In this document: positions 1 to 11,274 of the stretch, in pieces
Layout of the letters: each line of letters begins with the position of its first letter
How positions within the stretch are numbered: position 1 is the stretch's first letter
NCBI RefSeq assembly: GCF_000235745.1
Contig: NZ_AGSX01000010.1
Coordinates: forward strand, 62,001-126,000
Direction: 5' to 3'
Source: Stutzerimonas stutzeri SDM-LAC
Lineage (GTDB): Bacteria > Pseudomonadota > Gammaproteobacteria > Pseudomonadales > Pseudomonadaceae
Length of the DNA: 64,000 nt
Notes under the pieces: model-generated
The model's database searches: none
Seen by the model: the letters and a program-made list of their open reading frames with translations, nothing else
Told to the model about the DNA's origin: nothing
Program-made: the position numbers and the translations under genes

Positions 1-1
1 A

Positions 2-277
2 GGTGCAGAAGCCTACGTCAACGATCAATGGCACAGCAGCGGATTAGCCGACTTGCCCGAGGGCGCCCAGAGCCACTGCATTACTTTGAAGTTCATCATT
101 GCTCGCGATACGCAGTCCACCGGGCTGATCACGCACGTCTGCGAAGTGGCGCAGCGGCGACTGAGCGATTTCTACAAAGGCCGTCAGGTGACTCATAGAC
201 CCATTCAGGGCTCAGTTATCGGAGACGGCAGCGGTGATGGAATCAACCTGGTTTTCGAGGTCGCAGCTGAGAAATAA
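2..277 (+). CDS. C-terminal part of a hypothetical protein, cut by the window edge
   Basis: The frame is open from the first bases of the window to a TAA at 275-277, so the gene starts upstream of what is shown. About 91 residues are visible. They are mildly basic, with no membrane segment and no motif I recognise, and the end is a glycine/aspartate-rich turn followed by a short hydrophobic strand. A TTG at 53 could serve as an internal start, but the frame stays open before it. I do not recognise the family. It lies 24 bp ahead of a DUF1652-type gene on the same strand and could share a transcript with it. Confidence 0.5.
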   Translation, partial: GAEAYVNDQWHSSGLADLPEGAQSHCITLKFIIARDTQSTGLITHVCEVAQRRLSDFYKGRQVTHRPIQGSVIGDGSGDGINLVFEVAAEK

Positions 278-301
278 ACATCTTCACGGCGGAGCATGAT
301 G

Positions 302-589
302 ATGACTGCACAACGCCTTTCAATAGATGAAGCCAGGCGCATCAGCGAGATGGCGTTCTTGCCTTGCCACGCAGTCACTCGGGCCGATCGCGACGACAGC
401 AGCTTCTCGCTGCGCGTCCTCAACGCAGCGGGTGCCGAAGCCCTGTCGATTTCACACATCGCGCGGTCCCAGTATGCGGACCCTGCTCACCTCGCAGGCG
501 TGCTGGAGAGCGCCCGGCTCCAGCTGAGCAGGGATGGCGTGCAGTTGAGCGCGTGGTCCCTGCCCGCGCAGCCCGGCATTACCGGCTGA
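302..589 (+). CDS. DUF1652-like small protein
   Basis: A 95-residue protein. The N-terminal helix (about residues 3-14), the 'AFLP' type turn, then a beta-rich centre and a C-terminal helix rich in Ala/Leu/Arg resemble DUF1652, a small family I know mainly from Pseudomonas and whose function is unknown. Three ATG codons run in a row at 296, 299 and 302. The GGAG at 291-294 is one base from the first but seven bases from the third, so I take 302 as the start. The family call is recognition of overall pattern, not an alignment. No signal peptide or membrane segment is seen. Confidence 0.6.
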   Translation: MTAQRLSIDEARRISEMAFLPCHAVTRADRDDSSFSLRVLNAAGAEALSISHIARSQYADPAHLAGVLESARLQLSRDGVQLSAWSLPAQPGITG

Positions 590-731
590 CCTCCAGTTCC
601 TGCAACACGGACAGTAGGTGAAAAAAAATGCGGCCCGAACCCCTTTCGTTTGCACCGGTCTCTTATTGAGACACGCACTGTGGCTGTGTCAGCACAGTTC
701 GTCCTGTTCCATCAAACCCAGGAGCGCTTAC

Positions 732-896
732 ATGATCGGTGACTATTCCTCGATAAACGACCATCTGGACACTGCGCGACGGCATGCTGATCACGCCGAA
801 AAAAAGGCGGACCCAGCCATCTACCGAGAAGCTATTGACGAGCTGGTAGCTGCAATACGGCTGTTGATGCGTAACAGCAAGGAAAGCGATGACTGA
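732..896 (+). CDS. Small hypothetical protein, 54 residues
   Basis: ATG at 732 follows a GGAG at 721-724 with a seven-base gap. The frame also stays open upstream to about 618, but that stretch has no ribosome site and reads poorly. The protein is hydrophilic and helical, with many Asp, Glu, Lys and His residues, and contains no membrane segment. An imperfect inverted repeat (ACTGTG/CACAGT) and an extracytoplasmic-sigma-like promoter pattern lie upstream (see findings). I do not recognise the family. Composition resembles small stress-related proteins, but that is only an impression. Confidence 0.5.
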   Translation: MIGDYSSINDHLDTARRHADHAEKKADPAIYREAIDELVAAIRLLMRNSKESDD

Positions 897-1017
897 ATCC
901 GCGTCCGCGTCCTGCGAGACGCTATAGCCCATCAAGAGCGGCCTGTCTGTACTCACTTCGAGGCAATGATGCAGCCAGGCCTCGCAGGGCTGCGTTGTAG
1001 TTCGGTGAGGAGCGCGT

Positions 1018-2133
1018 ATGTTGATCGATCAGGGCGGTGAGACGGTTGTGCTGTTGGCGGAGGGTAGCCGCCCGCTACCGGCGGATGAGCAGCCGGACAC
1101 CGGCACCGCCCTGTGCCCCGAGCTTCCAACCGATCTTCACTATGTGGACGATCATGGGCCAGGCATCAGTCGCCGAAAACTTAGAGGCAAGTTCGCTTAT
1201 TTCCTGCCGTCTGGCGAGCGTATCCGTGATGCACAGGAAATAGCGCGGATCAACAAACTGGCCATTCCGCCCGCTTATTCCGAGGTCTGGATCTGCCCGG
1301 ACCCACAAGGCCATATGCAGGCGACGGGACGAGATGCCCGCGGCCGCAAGCAATATCGCTATCACCCTCGCTGGCGGGAAATCCGCGACAACAACAAGTA
1401 CGAACGTGTTCTGGCATTTGGAACGGCCCTGCCGCGTATGCGCGAACGCTTGCAGCAGCGACTGACCCTGCGCGGCATGCCAAGGGAAAAGGTCATGGCG
1501 CTGCTGGTGCAGTTGCTCGAATCGACGTTGATTCGTGTCGGGAACTCGCGCTATGCAAAGGAAAACCGTTCCTACGGGCTAACCACTCTACGAACCCGGC
1601 ATGTCGATGTCCGGGGCGCCTCGATCCGCTTTCAATTCCGCGGCAAAAGCGGTGTAGAGCACCGCGTGACGCTAAGGAACCAGCGGCTGGCACGCATCGT
1701 CCGCCGCTGTATGGAGCTGCCCGGCCAGCATCTGTTTCAATATCTGGACGAAGAAGGTGTGCGTCATCCAGTGAGCTCCAGCGACGTCAATGAATTCATC
1801 CAGGAGATGACCGGGGGCGACTTCACCGCCAAGGACTATCGAACCTGGGCAGGCAGCGCCCTGGCACTTGACTATCTGCGCAAACGTGAATGGCAACCGG
1901 AGACCGTGGCGCGACGCAATCTGGTCGAAGTGATCGCGCAGGTGTCTCGCCAGCTCGGCAATACGCCCGCCGTGTGCCGACAGTGCTACGTCCATCCCGG
2001 CGTGCTTGATGCCTTCGCCGCTGGCGAGCTGGCGAAACTGGGCAAGGCAAGAAAGCGAAAGTGGATGAGCAGTGAAGAAGTCACCTTGCTGAAGTTCCTG
2101 AGCGCCCGCACTGCATCTTCCGCATCTTCCTAG
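1018..2133 (+). CDS. DNA topoisomerase IB (poxvirus-type)
   Basis: A 371-residue enzyme of the bacterial type IB topoisomerase family, which relaxes supercoils through a 3'-phosphotyrosine nick. The N-terminal domain begins near residue 40. The 'GRKQYRYHP' block holds the first catalytic arginine region, the stretch near 220-225 carries the catalytic-Lys loop, Arg275 lies in 'KDYRTWAGS', and Tyr324 in 'CRQCYVHP' is the expected nucleophile. All the expected catalytic regions are present and the length is normal for the family. ATG at 1018 follows GAGGAG at 1007-1012. It converges on the diguanylate cyclase gene and overlaps its end by four bases. Confidence 0.9.
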   Translation: MLIDQGGETVVLLAEGSRPLPADEQPDTGTALCPELPTDLHYVDDHGPGISRRKLRGKFAYFLPSGERIRDAQEIARINKLAIPPAYSEVWICPDPQGHMQATGRDARGRKQYRYHPRWREIRDNNKYERVLAFGTALPRMRERLQQRLTLRGMPREKVMALLVQLLESTLIRVGNSRYAKENRSYGLTTLRTRHVDVRGASIRFQFRGKSGVEHRVTLRNQRLARIVRRCMELPGQHLFQYLDEEGVRHPVSSSDVNEFIQEMTGGDFTAKDYRTWAGSALALDYLRKREWQPETVARRNLVEVIAQVSRQLGNTPAVCRQCYVHPGVLDAFAAGELAKLGKARKRKWMSSEEVTLLKFLSARTASSASS

Positions 2134-3083
2134 CGATACAGGGTGACCTGATTTCGACCTGCAGCTTTCGATGCGTACAGGGCGTTGTCGGCGCGCTCGA
2201 TCAATTGCGCATAGCCGCTGGTGGACTCGCTAAGGTCCGCGATCCCCAAACTGACGGTGAAGCGAATGCTGTGCCCGTCGTGGACGACCTCATGTGCTTC
2301 GATGGTTTGCCGCAACCGTTCGGCAAAGGTCAGAGCGCCCTCGCTATCAGTGTCCGGTAGTAGCACCACGAACTCTTCCCCGCCGTAACGTCCGGCAATA
2401 TCTGCGTCGCGCATGCACTGGCAAACAAGTTCGGCGGTCTGCTGAATCACGGCATCACCGGCCTGATGGCCGTAGCTGTCGTTAATCTTCTTGAAGTGGT
2501 CAATGTCGAACATCACCAGCGCTGCGTTGCGCTCATAGCGACAATGCCGCGCATAGTCCTGACGCAGCATCTCCTCCCAATGGCCCCGGTTGAACAAGCC
2601 GGTCAGCCGGTCGGTGCTGGAAAGACGCTGCAGTTCCTGATTCGCCGCCTGCAACTGACGACGGTTGGTCGCCACATCGGTGACGTCATAGATGATCAGG
2701 CAGATTTGTTCGATGCTGCCGTTGAGGGCCTTCAAAGGCATCAAGGTGGTGTTCTGGTACATGAAATCTTCCAGCCCGGTTATTGGCTGGTAGTTCTTGA
2801 ACCGCAACAGGTAGGGCCGCTGTTCCCATATGGTGAACGACGGCGTCCCGAGCGTTGCGACACTTTCCACCTTGCGCCGAAACCATTGCTCATCGACTTC
2901 TGGAAACAGCTCGAAGAAGGATTTCTTGCGCGCCTCTTCCGGCAGCCGTCCGGAGCGGTTTTCCATGAAAGTGTTCCATACATCGATGCGGTATTCGCGA
3001 TCGAGCACCACCACACCCACGTCGATACTCTGGACGATTGCCAGCAGCCAGTGAAATTCGCTTAGATTGATTGAGTCGGACAT
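2130..3083 (-). CDS. PAS-GGDEF diguanylate cyclase
   Basis: A 317-residue soluble protein. Residues about 12-140 form a PAS-type sensor domain and residues about 155-317 a GGDEF domain. The active-site loop reads GGEEF at 234-238. An RxxD product-inhibition site (Arg225-Asp228) lies five residues before it, so the enzyme should make cyclic di-GMP from GTP and be limited by its product. No membrane segment is seen, so the signal is cytoplasmic or comes from a partner. It starts two bases after the stop of the receiver/CheC-like gene, which points to co-transcription and a shared pathway. The PAS ligand is unknown. Confidence 0.92.
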   Translation of the reverse strand: MSDSINLSEFHWLLAIVQSIDVGVVVLDREYRIDVWNTFMENRSGRLPEEARKKSFFELFPEVDEQWFRRKVESVATLGTPSFTIWEQRPYLLRFKNYQPITGLEDFMYQNTTLMPLKALNGSIEQICLIIYDVTDVATNRRQLQAANQELQRLSSTDRLTGLFNRGHWEEMLRQDYARHCRYERNAALVMFDIDHFKKINDSYGHQAGDAVIQQTAELVCQCMRDADIAGRYGGEEFVVLLPDTDSEGALTFAERLRQTIEAHEVVHDGHSIRFTVSLGIADLSESTSGYAQLIERADNALYASKAAGRNQVTLYR

Positions 3084-3085
3084 GC

Positions 3086-4069
3086 TCAGTTCATCAGGTG
3101 GGCAAGTTTGCGAGACAGCAGCTCAACCGAATCTTCAGTGAACAGTAAGAGCAGGTCGAAATGAACGTCATGACCTTCCAGGCTGTAGCTGATTTCCACC
3201 GCCAGCGTATTTTTCCAGCGTTTTCGGTTCACACGAATAAGCTCGTCGATCGAGGCATGCTGGCCCAGCACCTGTGGGTGCCCCTGCGAAAAAACCACGT
3301 CGATCTGGTCTGCAATGCCGCTCAGGCATGCGCTGATCAGCAGACTGGACAGGTCCAGCAGCATTTCCAGTTCGAGGTAATCATCGGCGCGCATCAAACG
3401 CGCCATATCGGCAATCTCAGAGTCATGGAAAATCAGCAGCGCCTCGCCGGCAATGCCGCCGCCGATATAACCCTGGCACACCGCCGACAGTTTGTCGCCT
3501 TGAGCCGCATCGGCCAGGGCCATGTGCAGCTCGCCGACTTCGAGAATATTCACATTCGGGATGGGCAGTTGAACGAATACGCCTAACACCTTGGCAAGCA
3601 ATGCCGCCGCGCGCCCCATCGCAACGTTGACCACCTCGCGAAAGGCGTCACGAAACGCGATCGGCCCTGCGTTTCGTTCTCCGAGCGCTGGCAGTTGGCT
3701 GCCGACCACCCCGAGGCCCGCAAGGGTCTGTTGCAAATGCGTGGGATCGGCGGGCTTGCGAATGAACGCCAGCGCTCCCAGCTCCAGCACCCGGCGCACT
3801 GCCTCTTCCTGGACGTCCGCCGAAATCACGATGACCTTGCACGCCAGCTGCTCGTCGCGAAGAACGGCCAGAAGCTCGTAGCCGTCCATGTCTGGCATGG
3901 TCAGATCAAGCAACAAGAGGTCGATGTCGCCTTCGCGAATTCTTTCAAGCGCCTCGCGACCGCTGGCAGCCTGACAAATATCCAGCGGCCATTCAGCCGG
4001 CAGCGCGCGCAGCAATTGCTTGCGCGCCAGGCTCGAATCATCGCAAATCAAAAGGGAAACGGCAGACAT
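3086..4069 (-). CDS. Response regulator: receiver domain fused to CheC/CheX-like domain
   Basis: An N-terminal CheY-like receiver domain (about 1-120) carries the paired acidic residues 'CDDS', the phospho-acceptor Asp in 'LLDLTMPD' and the conserved Lys in 'IRKP'. The C-terminal half (about 140-325) resembles CheC/CheX phosphatases. It has one ExxN pair ('REVVNVAMG'), while the second equivalent helix ('LSSLLISACLSG') lacks both residues. Such proteins may dephosphorylate CheY-like receivers. No histidine kinase lies next to it. The ATG at 4069 fits the usual receiver start. An in-frame GTG at 4084 with GAGG nine bases before it is the alternative. It is the first gene of a two-gene unit with the GGDEF gene. 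Confidence 0.85.
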   Translation of the reverse strand: MSAVSLLICDDSSLARKQLLRALPAEWPLDICQAASGREALERIREGDIDLLLLDLTMPDMDGYELLAVLRDEQLACKVIVISADVQEEAVRRVLELGALAFIRKPADPTHLQQTLAGLGVVGSQLPALGERNAGPIAFRDAFREVVNVAMGRAAALLAKVLGVFVQLPIPNVNILEVGELHMALADAAQGDKLSAVCQGYIGGGIAGEALLIFHDSEIADMARLMRADDYLELEMLLDLSSLLISACLSGIADQIDVVFSQGHPQVLGQHASIDELIRVNRKRWKNTLAVEISYSLEGHDVHFDLLLLFTEDSVELLSRKLAHLMN

Positions 4070-4210
4070 GCAGCGCTCGCTCACTTAGCCAGGCCTCTGG
4101 AACCTGGACAGCTTATCTCAGCAAACGAGCGCCGTGGGGAGGACGCGAGACAATAGTGGCGTTATGCCATCGAGCTGACCGAAACAACCATCGTTTCGGC
4201 TATTACCTCG

Positions 4211-4795
4211 TCAGTAGTAGGCGTTGTCCCGATTGGTGTGGTCGGTCACGTCGCGCACGCCCTTCAACTCAGGGATCCGTGCCAGCAAGGTTTTCTCAAT
4301 CCCTTCCTTGAGGGTCACATCAGCCTGCCCACAGCCTTGGCAACCGCCACCGAACTGCAACACTGCCACCCCTTCATCCACAACATCGATCAATGTCACC
4401 TGCCCGCCGTGGCTGGCAAGGCCGGGATTGATTTCCGTCTGCAGGTAGTAATTGATGCGCTCATTGAGCGGACTATCATCATTGACCATCGGCACCTTGG
4501 CGTTCGGAGCCTTGATCGTAAGCTGCCCGCCCATGCGGTCGGTTGCGTAGTCAACCAGTGCGTCTTCCAGAAAGGGTTCGCTGATACAGTCGATCCAGGC
4601 GGTGAAACTCTTGAGGGCAATCGCGACGTCGTCCGGCTTTTCCTCGCCCGGTTTGCAATAAGCGATGCAGGTTTCCGCGTACGGGGTACCAGGCTGAGTG
4701 ATAAAGACCCGAATACCAATCCCGTTAGTGTTCTGCTTTTCAAGCAGATCGGCCAGGTAATCGTGTGCAGCTTCGGTAATGGTAATGGCGCTCAT
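4211..4795 (-). CDS. nfuA: Fe-S biogenesis protein NfuA
   Basis: A 194-residue scaffold and carrier protein for 4Fe-4S clusters. The N-terminal part is a degenerate A-type carrier domain, and the C-terminal NifU-like domain holds the CxxC pair Cys152/Cys155 in '[11 protein letters not shown]', matching Cys149/Cys152 of the E. coli protein. The known role of the family is to deliver and repair clusters under iron limitation and oxidative stress. The start at 4795 has AGGAG just upstream; the longer open frame to 4837 has no such support. The gene is divergent from metH. A candidate IscR type 2 site lies 54-78 bp upstream. Confidence 0.95.
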   Translation of the reverse strand: MSAITITEAAHDYLADLLEKQNTNGIGIRVFITQPGTPYAETCIAYCKPGEEKPDDVAIALKSFTAWIDCISEPFLEDALVDYATDRMGGQLTIKAPNAKVPMVNDDSPLNERINYYLQTEINPGLASHGGQVTLIDVVDEGVAVLQFGGGCQGCGQADVTLKEGIEKTLLARIPELKGVRDVTDHTNRDNAYY

Positions 4796-4848
4796 GGGAA
4801 CTCCTCTCATACATGTTTGGCAGTGTACGCCAACCACCGGCCCGGATA

Positions 4849-4873
4849 AAGTCCTAGCATTTTAGTAGGAAAT
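4849..4873 (-). promoter_or_regulatory. Candidate IscR type 2 operator for nfuA
   Basis: The 25-bp stretch fits the core spacing of type 2 IscR sites: A, three bases, CC, thirteen bases, GG, three bases, T. The outer halves, GTCCTA and TAGTAGGA, are near-symmetrical. A possible nfuA -10 box (TAAAAT, complement of 4859-4864) lies inside it. The central A and TA of the consensus are not matched. IscR control of nfuA has been reported in P. aeruginosa, as I recall; the site here is my inference. Confidence 0.45.
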
Positions 4874-5019
4874 AGAGAAATTGGAGAACCACGCTGATAC
4901 GCAGCGGGTTCAGCCCAGCTGTCGCTCCCTGGCTCCCGCCACCGCCGATCAGCGTACACACCGCGTCGGACGAGATGACATCGCCGCCTTCCCACATCAT
5001 CTTCCCCCTCGACCACCCA

Positions 5020-5036
5020 CATGAATCAAATTCATG
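5020..5036 (+). promoter_or_regulatory. MetR operator upstream of metH
   Basis: CATGAATCAAATTCATG is a perfect 6-5-6 inverted repeat and contains an exact match to the MetR consensus TGAANNWNNTTCA at 5022-5034. Its centre lies about 57 bp before the transcription start predicted from the metH -10 box, a normal distance for a LysR-type activator. MetR with homocysteine activates metH in enterobacteria. No metR gene is in this window. Confidence 0.75.
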
Positions 5037-5069
5037 AAAAGCGGGCGGTGATCAAAAATCATGCAGCTT

Positions 5070-5078
5070 TGCTATCAT
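5070..5078 (+). promoter_or_regulatory. metH promoter, extended -10 box
   Basis: TGCTATCAT is an extended -10 element (TGN plus TATCAT) ending 34 bp before the metH ATG. No good -35 box stands 17 bp upstream, which fits a promoter that depends on an activator bound at 5020-5036. Confidence 0.5.
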
Positions 5079-5112
5079 TCGCCATTCTCGTAACCAGCTT
5101 CAGGTAGTATTC

Positions 5113-8805
<3,693 letters not shown>

Positions 8806-8816
8806 ACAGAGCCGAA

Positions 8817-8852
8817 CATGGCCGCACCCTCCTGACTGGCGTCGCGGCCATG
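8817..8852 (+). terminator. Hairpin after metH
   Basis: CATGGCCGC (8817-8825) and GCGGCCATG (8844-8852) form a perfect nine-pair stem with an 18-base loop, starting 11 bases after the metH stop. There is no following T run, so it is a weak terminator at best, or an mRNA-protecting hairpin. It buries a possible ATG at 8850, which argues for the later start of the next gene. Confidence 0.4.
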
Positions 8853-8888
8853 ACTGTCAATCAACGCCACCTCTATGCGAAGCCCGCA

Positions 8889-9221
8889 ATGCCTACCGAA
8901 ACCCGCTACCTGCTCGATGAACTGGAAACCGCCGACATGCTCGAGGTCGACGGCCTGCATGCCTGGCAATTTACCCTCAGCGAGGAACTGCTCGATCGCG
9001 CCGAGGCCGCCGCGATCGCCAGTGAACCCTTCGCCAGCGATGACATCGTGGTGCGCATCGAGTCGCTCGATGGCCGCGAGCGGCGCCACTGGGCGTTCAG
9101 CTACAACAGCGTGATGGAAGCGCAGCTGAACGAAGACGAACAGTACTGGACTATCGGAGAAGCACCGCAGACACGCCTACGGTGCCTCGGCGCAATCATT
9201 GCGAGTGGTGACGACGACTGA
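8889..9221 (+). CDS. Small acidic hypothetical protein downstream of metH
   Basis: A 110-residue protein starting at ATG 8889. An in-frame ATG at 8850 would add 13 residues, but it sits in a hairpin and has no ribosome site. The protein is strongly acidic, with Asp/Glu runs at both ends and a beta-rich centre, and has no cysteine and no membrane segment. P. aeruginosa has a small conserved gene in the same place beside metH, as I recall, and its function is unknown to me. It may be co-transcribed with metH if the hairpin between them does not terminate. Confidence 0.6.
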   Translation: MPTETRYLLDELETADMLEVDGLHAWQFTLSEELLDRAEAAAIASEPFASDDIVVRIESLDGRERRHWAFSYNSVMEAQLNEDEQYWTIGEAPQTRLRCLGAIIASGDDD

Positions 9222-9228
9222 CCGCCTC

Positions 9229-10140
9229 TCATTGCGTGCTGTCGCCACGCCGTAGCAAGAGCACGATGGCGAGCACGACCATCAAGCTACCCGGCAGCCA
9301 ATGCCAGCCGATTCGTTGCGGTTGGCTGATGAACAACAGCACCATTGACACGAAAGGGACCAGATAGCTATATGCGGTGACGGCGCCGGGGGTCAGCACC
9401 GCCGTGGCCCGCTGCTGCAGGAAGAAGGTCATGCCGCTGGAGAACACACCCAGATAGATCACCAGCGCAATATCACCCAGATCCATCCGGGCTAGGGCCG
9501 TCGGTTGTTCCCAGACCAACCCGAGCGCGCCGATCAGCATCGCGCCCGTCAGCAGGCTCCAGAACGTGCGCAAACCGGCCTGTGGCGCCAGTACGCCACG
9601 GTGCAGCCCCCACTTGCTAAGCACCGGGTACATCGCCGAGGCGATACAGCCGAAGAAAAACGCCAGTTCACCAAAGCCAAACCTCAATTGCCCAAGGTCG
9701 CCGTTGCTTTCGGCCACGGCCAGCCCCAGCGCACCCAACGCACCCAGCGCCAGAATCGCCAGCAGCCGGCCCGCAGGTTGTTCGACGCCCAAGCCGCGAC
9801 CGATGCAATAAGCCAGCAGCGGCACACTGACGAACAGCGTGGCCATCGACAGGGCGCTGATACGGTGCGCGGCCCAGAACATGGTGCCGAAGAAACCGGC
9901 CAAACTCAGGCCCATCAATGCATACAGAAGCAGCCCCGGCAGGCTTGGCCAGCGTTCGCGCTGGCGCAACAACAGTGGCAGCAATGCCAAGGCGGCAATG
10001 CTGAAACGGATGGCAGTGAGCAGCAACGGCGGCAAACCTTCGCTCATCAACCCCACCGCGGGAAAGGACAGGCCAACGAACAGCGCCCAGAGCAGCATGC
10101 CCAGATGCGCACCTGTGGTGCCACGCTTCGCCTCAGTCAT
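9229..10140 (-). CDS. EamA-family (DMT) exporter
   Basis: A 303-residue membrane protein with about ten hydrophobic helices in two repeated halves, as in the drug/metabolite transporter superfamily (EamA). Substrates in this family are metabolites or toxic compounds and cannot be read from the sequence. The start at 10140 lies inside the 3' end of the upstream MarR gene (eight-base overlap) and has GGAGGAG just before it. A longer frame to 10284 would run deep into that gene. The overlap suggests translational coupling, so the MarR protein probably controls this exporter. Confidence 0.87.
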   Translation of the reverse strand: MTEAKRGTTGAHLGMLLWALFVGLSFPAVGLMSEGLPPLLLTAIRFSIAALALLPLLLRQRERWPSLPGLLLYALMGLSLAGFFGTMFWAAHRISALSMATLFVSVPLLAYCIGRGLGVEQPAGRLLAILALGALGALGLAVAESNGDLGQLRFGFGELAFFFGCIASAMYPVLSKWGLHRGVLAPQAGLRTFWSLLTGAMLIGALGLVWEQPTALARMDLGDIALVIYLGVFSSGMTFFLQQRATAVLTPGAVTAYSYLVPFVSMVLLFISQPQRIGWHWLPGSLMVVLAIVLLLRRGDSTQ

Positions 10141-10648
10141 CGCCCTGCTCCTCCAGCGTCCGCAGCAATATGCGCAGCCCGCTCGCCAAGGCCTGTCTTT
10201 GCTCCTTATCGAGCGGCGCCTGCAGGCCATCCAGGGTCGCCAGATACTCATCGAGGCAGCCGAGCAATACGGTCTGCCCTTCATCAGTAAGGCGTATCAA
10301 CAGGCTGCGCCGATCGTCCGGATTGGGAACGCGCTGGATCAGCCGCGCCGCCTCGAGGCGATCGAGCCGATTAGTCATGGCACCTGAGCTGAGCACGGCG
10401 GCGTGCCGCAAGGCGTTCGGTGTAAGCCCTAGCGGTTGGCCGCTGCGATAAAGCGTCGCGAGCAGATCGAACTCGCCGTCATGCAGCCCGTGCCTGCGAA
10501 AAACATCGGCGATACGTCGGTTGAGGTATTTCGACAGTCGATACACGCGCGTAAAGATCGCCATCGGCGATGCATCGCTTTCAGGGCGAACATTTTGCCA
10601 TTGAGCGAGCACGCCATCGACGTGATCGCCGCCTTTGGGCTTGCGCAT
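10133..10648 (-). CDS. MarR-family transcriptional regulator
   Basis: A 171-residue winged-helix protein. The helix-turn-helix lies around residues 50-90 ('LTPNALRHAAVLSSGAMTNR') followed by the wing 'DRRSLLIRLTDEG', both classic for MarR. The start at 10648 has GGAGAT seven bases upstream; an ATG four codons earlier has no ribosome site. Members of the family repress their own promoter and a neighbouring pump, and are released by small phenolic ligands. An AT-rich inverted repeat lies directly upstream. The EamA exporter overlaps the end of the gene and is the likely partner. Confidence 0.9.
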   Translation of the reverse strand: MRKPKGGDHVDGVLAQWQNVRPESDASPMAIFTRVYRLSKYLNRRIADVFRRHGLHDGEFDLLATLYRSGQPLGLTPNALRHAAVLSSGAMTNRLDRLEAARLIQRVPNPDDRRSLLIRLTDEGQTVLLGCLDEYLATLDGLQAPLDKEQRQALASGLRILLRTLEEQGDD

Positions 10649-10657
10649 AGATATCTC

Positions 10658-10681
10658 CATAAAAAGAATCTTTATGTAAAG
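10658..10681 (-). promoter_or_regulatory. Candidate MarR operator
   Basis: Two overlapping inverted repeats lie just before the regulator gene: CATAAA (10658-10663) with TTTATG (10671-10676), and CTTTA/TAAAG around TG at 10670-10681. The stretch is unusually AT-rich for this window. MarR proteins bind such short palindromes near their own start, so autoregulation is plausible. Confidence 0.45.
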
Positions 10682-10802
10682 CTAATTAAACGAAGAACCA
10701 AAGGCAAGCGATAACCTTGCAGGCGATGCACTGATCGACGAGTGACGTGTGAGCTAGACACGAATCCGGCTGCAGCCGGGGCTGCGCACCGGATGGAAAG
10801 CG

Positions 10803-11105
10803 TTACTTCAGCTCGGACGGCGAATTGCGGACGATCTTGATCGAATGGGTGAGCGTCGGCTTACGCGTGACACTGATGGCCTTGCGCGTCACCGTGTCGA
10901 TGGTGATGTTCCAGAAGCCGGTGTTGGGCACCTTGATCTTCGCTGGAAACTTGTCGAAGGCGCCGCCGTGATAGGCATGCCGGCCGCCATTCTTGAAGCT
11001 GCGGAAATTCTTGTCGTTCATCAAACGGATATTGCAGGGCTGCGAACATTCGATGATCACGAAGTCATCTTCGTTGAGGTGTTCGCGCTGGTGAATGAAC
11101 TTCAT
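10803..11105 (-). CDS. DUF1883 domain protein
   Basis: A 100-residue soluble protein. The first 80 residues, with 'IHQREHL', 'VIIECSQPCNIRLM', 'AYHGG', 'FPAKI' and 'GFWNITID', match what I know of DUF1883, a compact beta-rich domain found alone or fused to TIR domains in bacteria. No biochemical role is known to me. The start at 11105 has GGAG about seven bases upstream. Its neighbours (a MarR/exporter pair and a broken SDR gene) give no clear pathway. Confidence 0.75.
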   Translation of the reverse strand: MKFIHQREHLNEDDFVIIECSQPCNIRLMNDKNFRSFKNGGRHAYHGGAFDKFPAKIKVPNTGFWNITIDTVTRKAISVTRKPTLTHSIKIVRNSPSELK

Positions 11106-11274
11106 GTACCGCTCCGGACCGCATTGCTGGCAAACGCGAACATTAACATGCGCACCACAGACTTGGATGCGCCCGCCGGTAATCCGGGGATGATTCGCGC
11201 CGTACGATGGTAGTGGCTAGGCTAGCCGATCCACCGCAACGTTTTTCTTTCATGCTATGGCAAGAGGAAAAGGT

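Noticed and set aside
4796-5112. Cobalamin or SAM riboswitch before metH
   Set aside because: No B12 box and no SAM aptamer core seen; the MetR palindrome and promoter explain the gap better.
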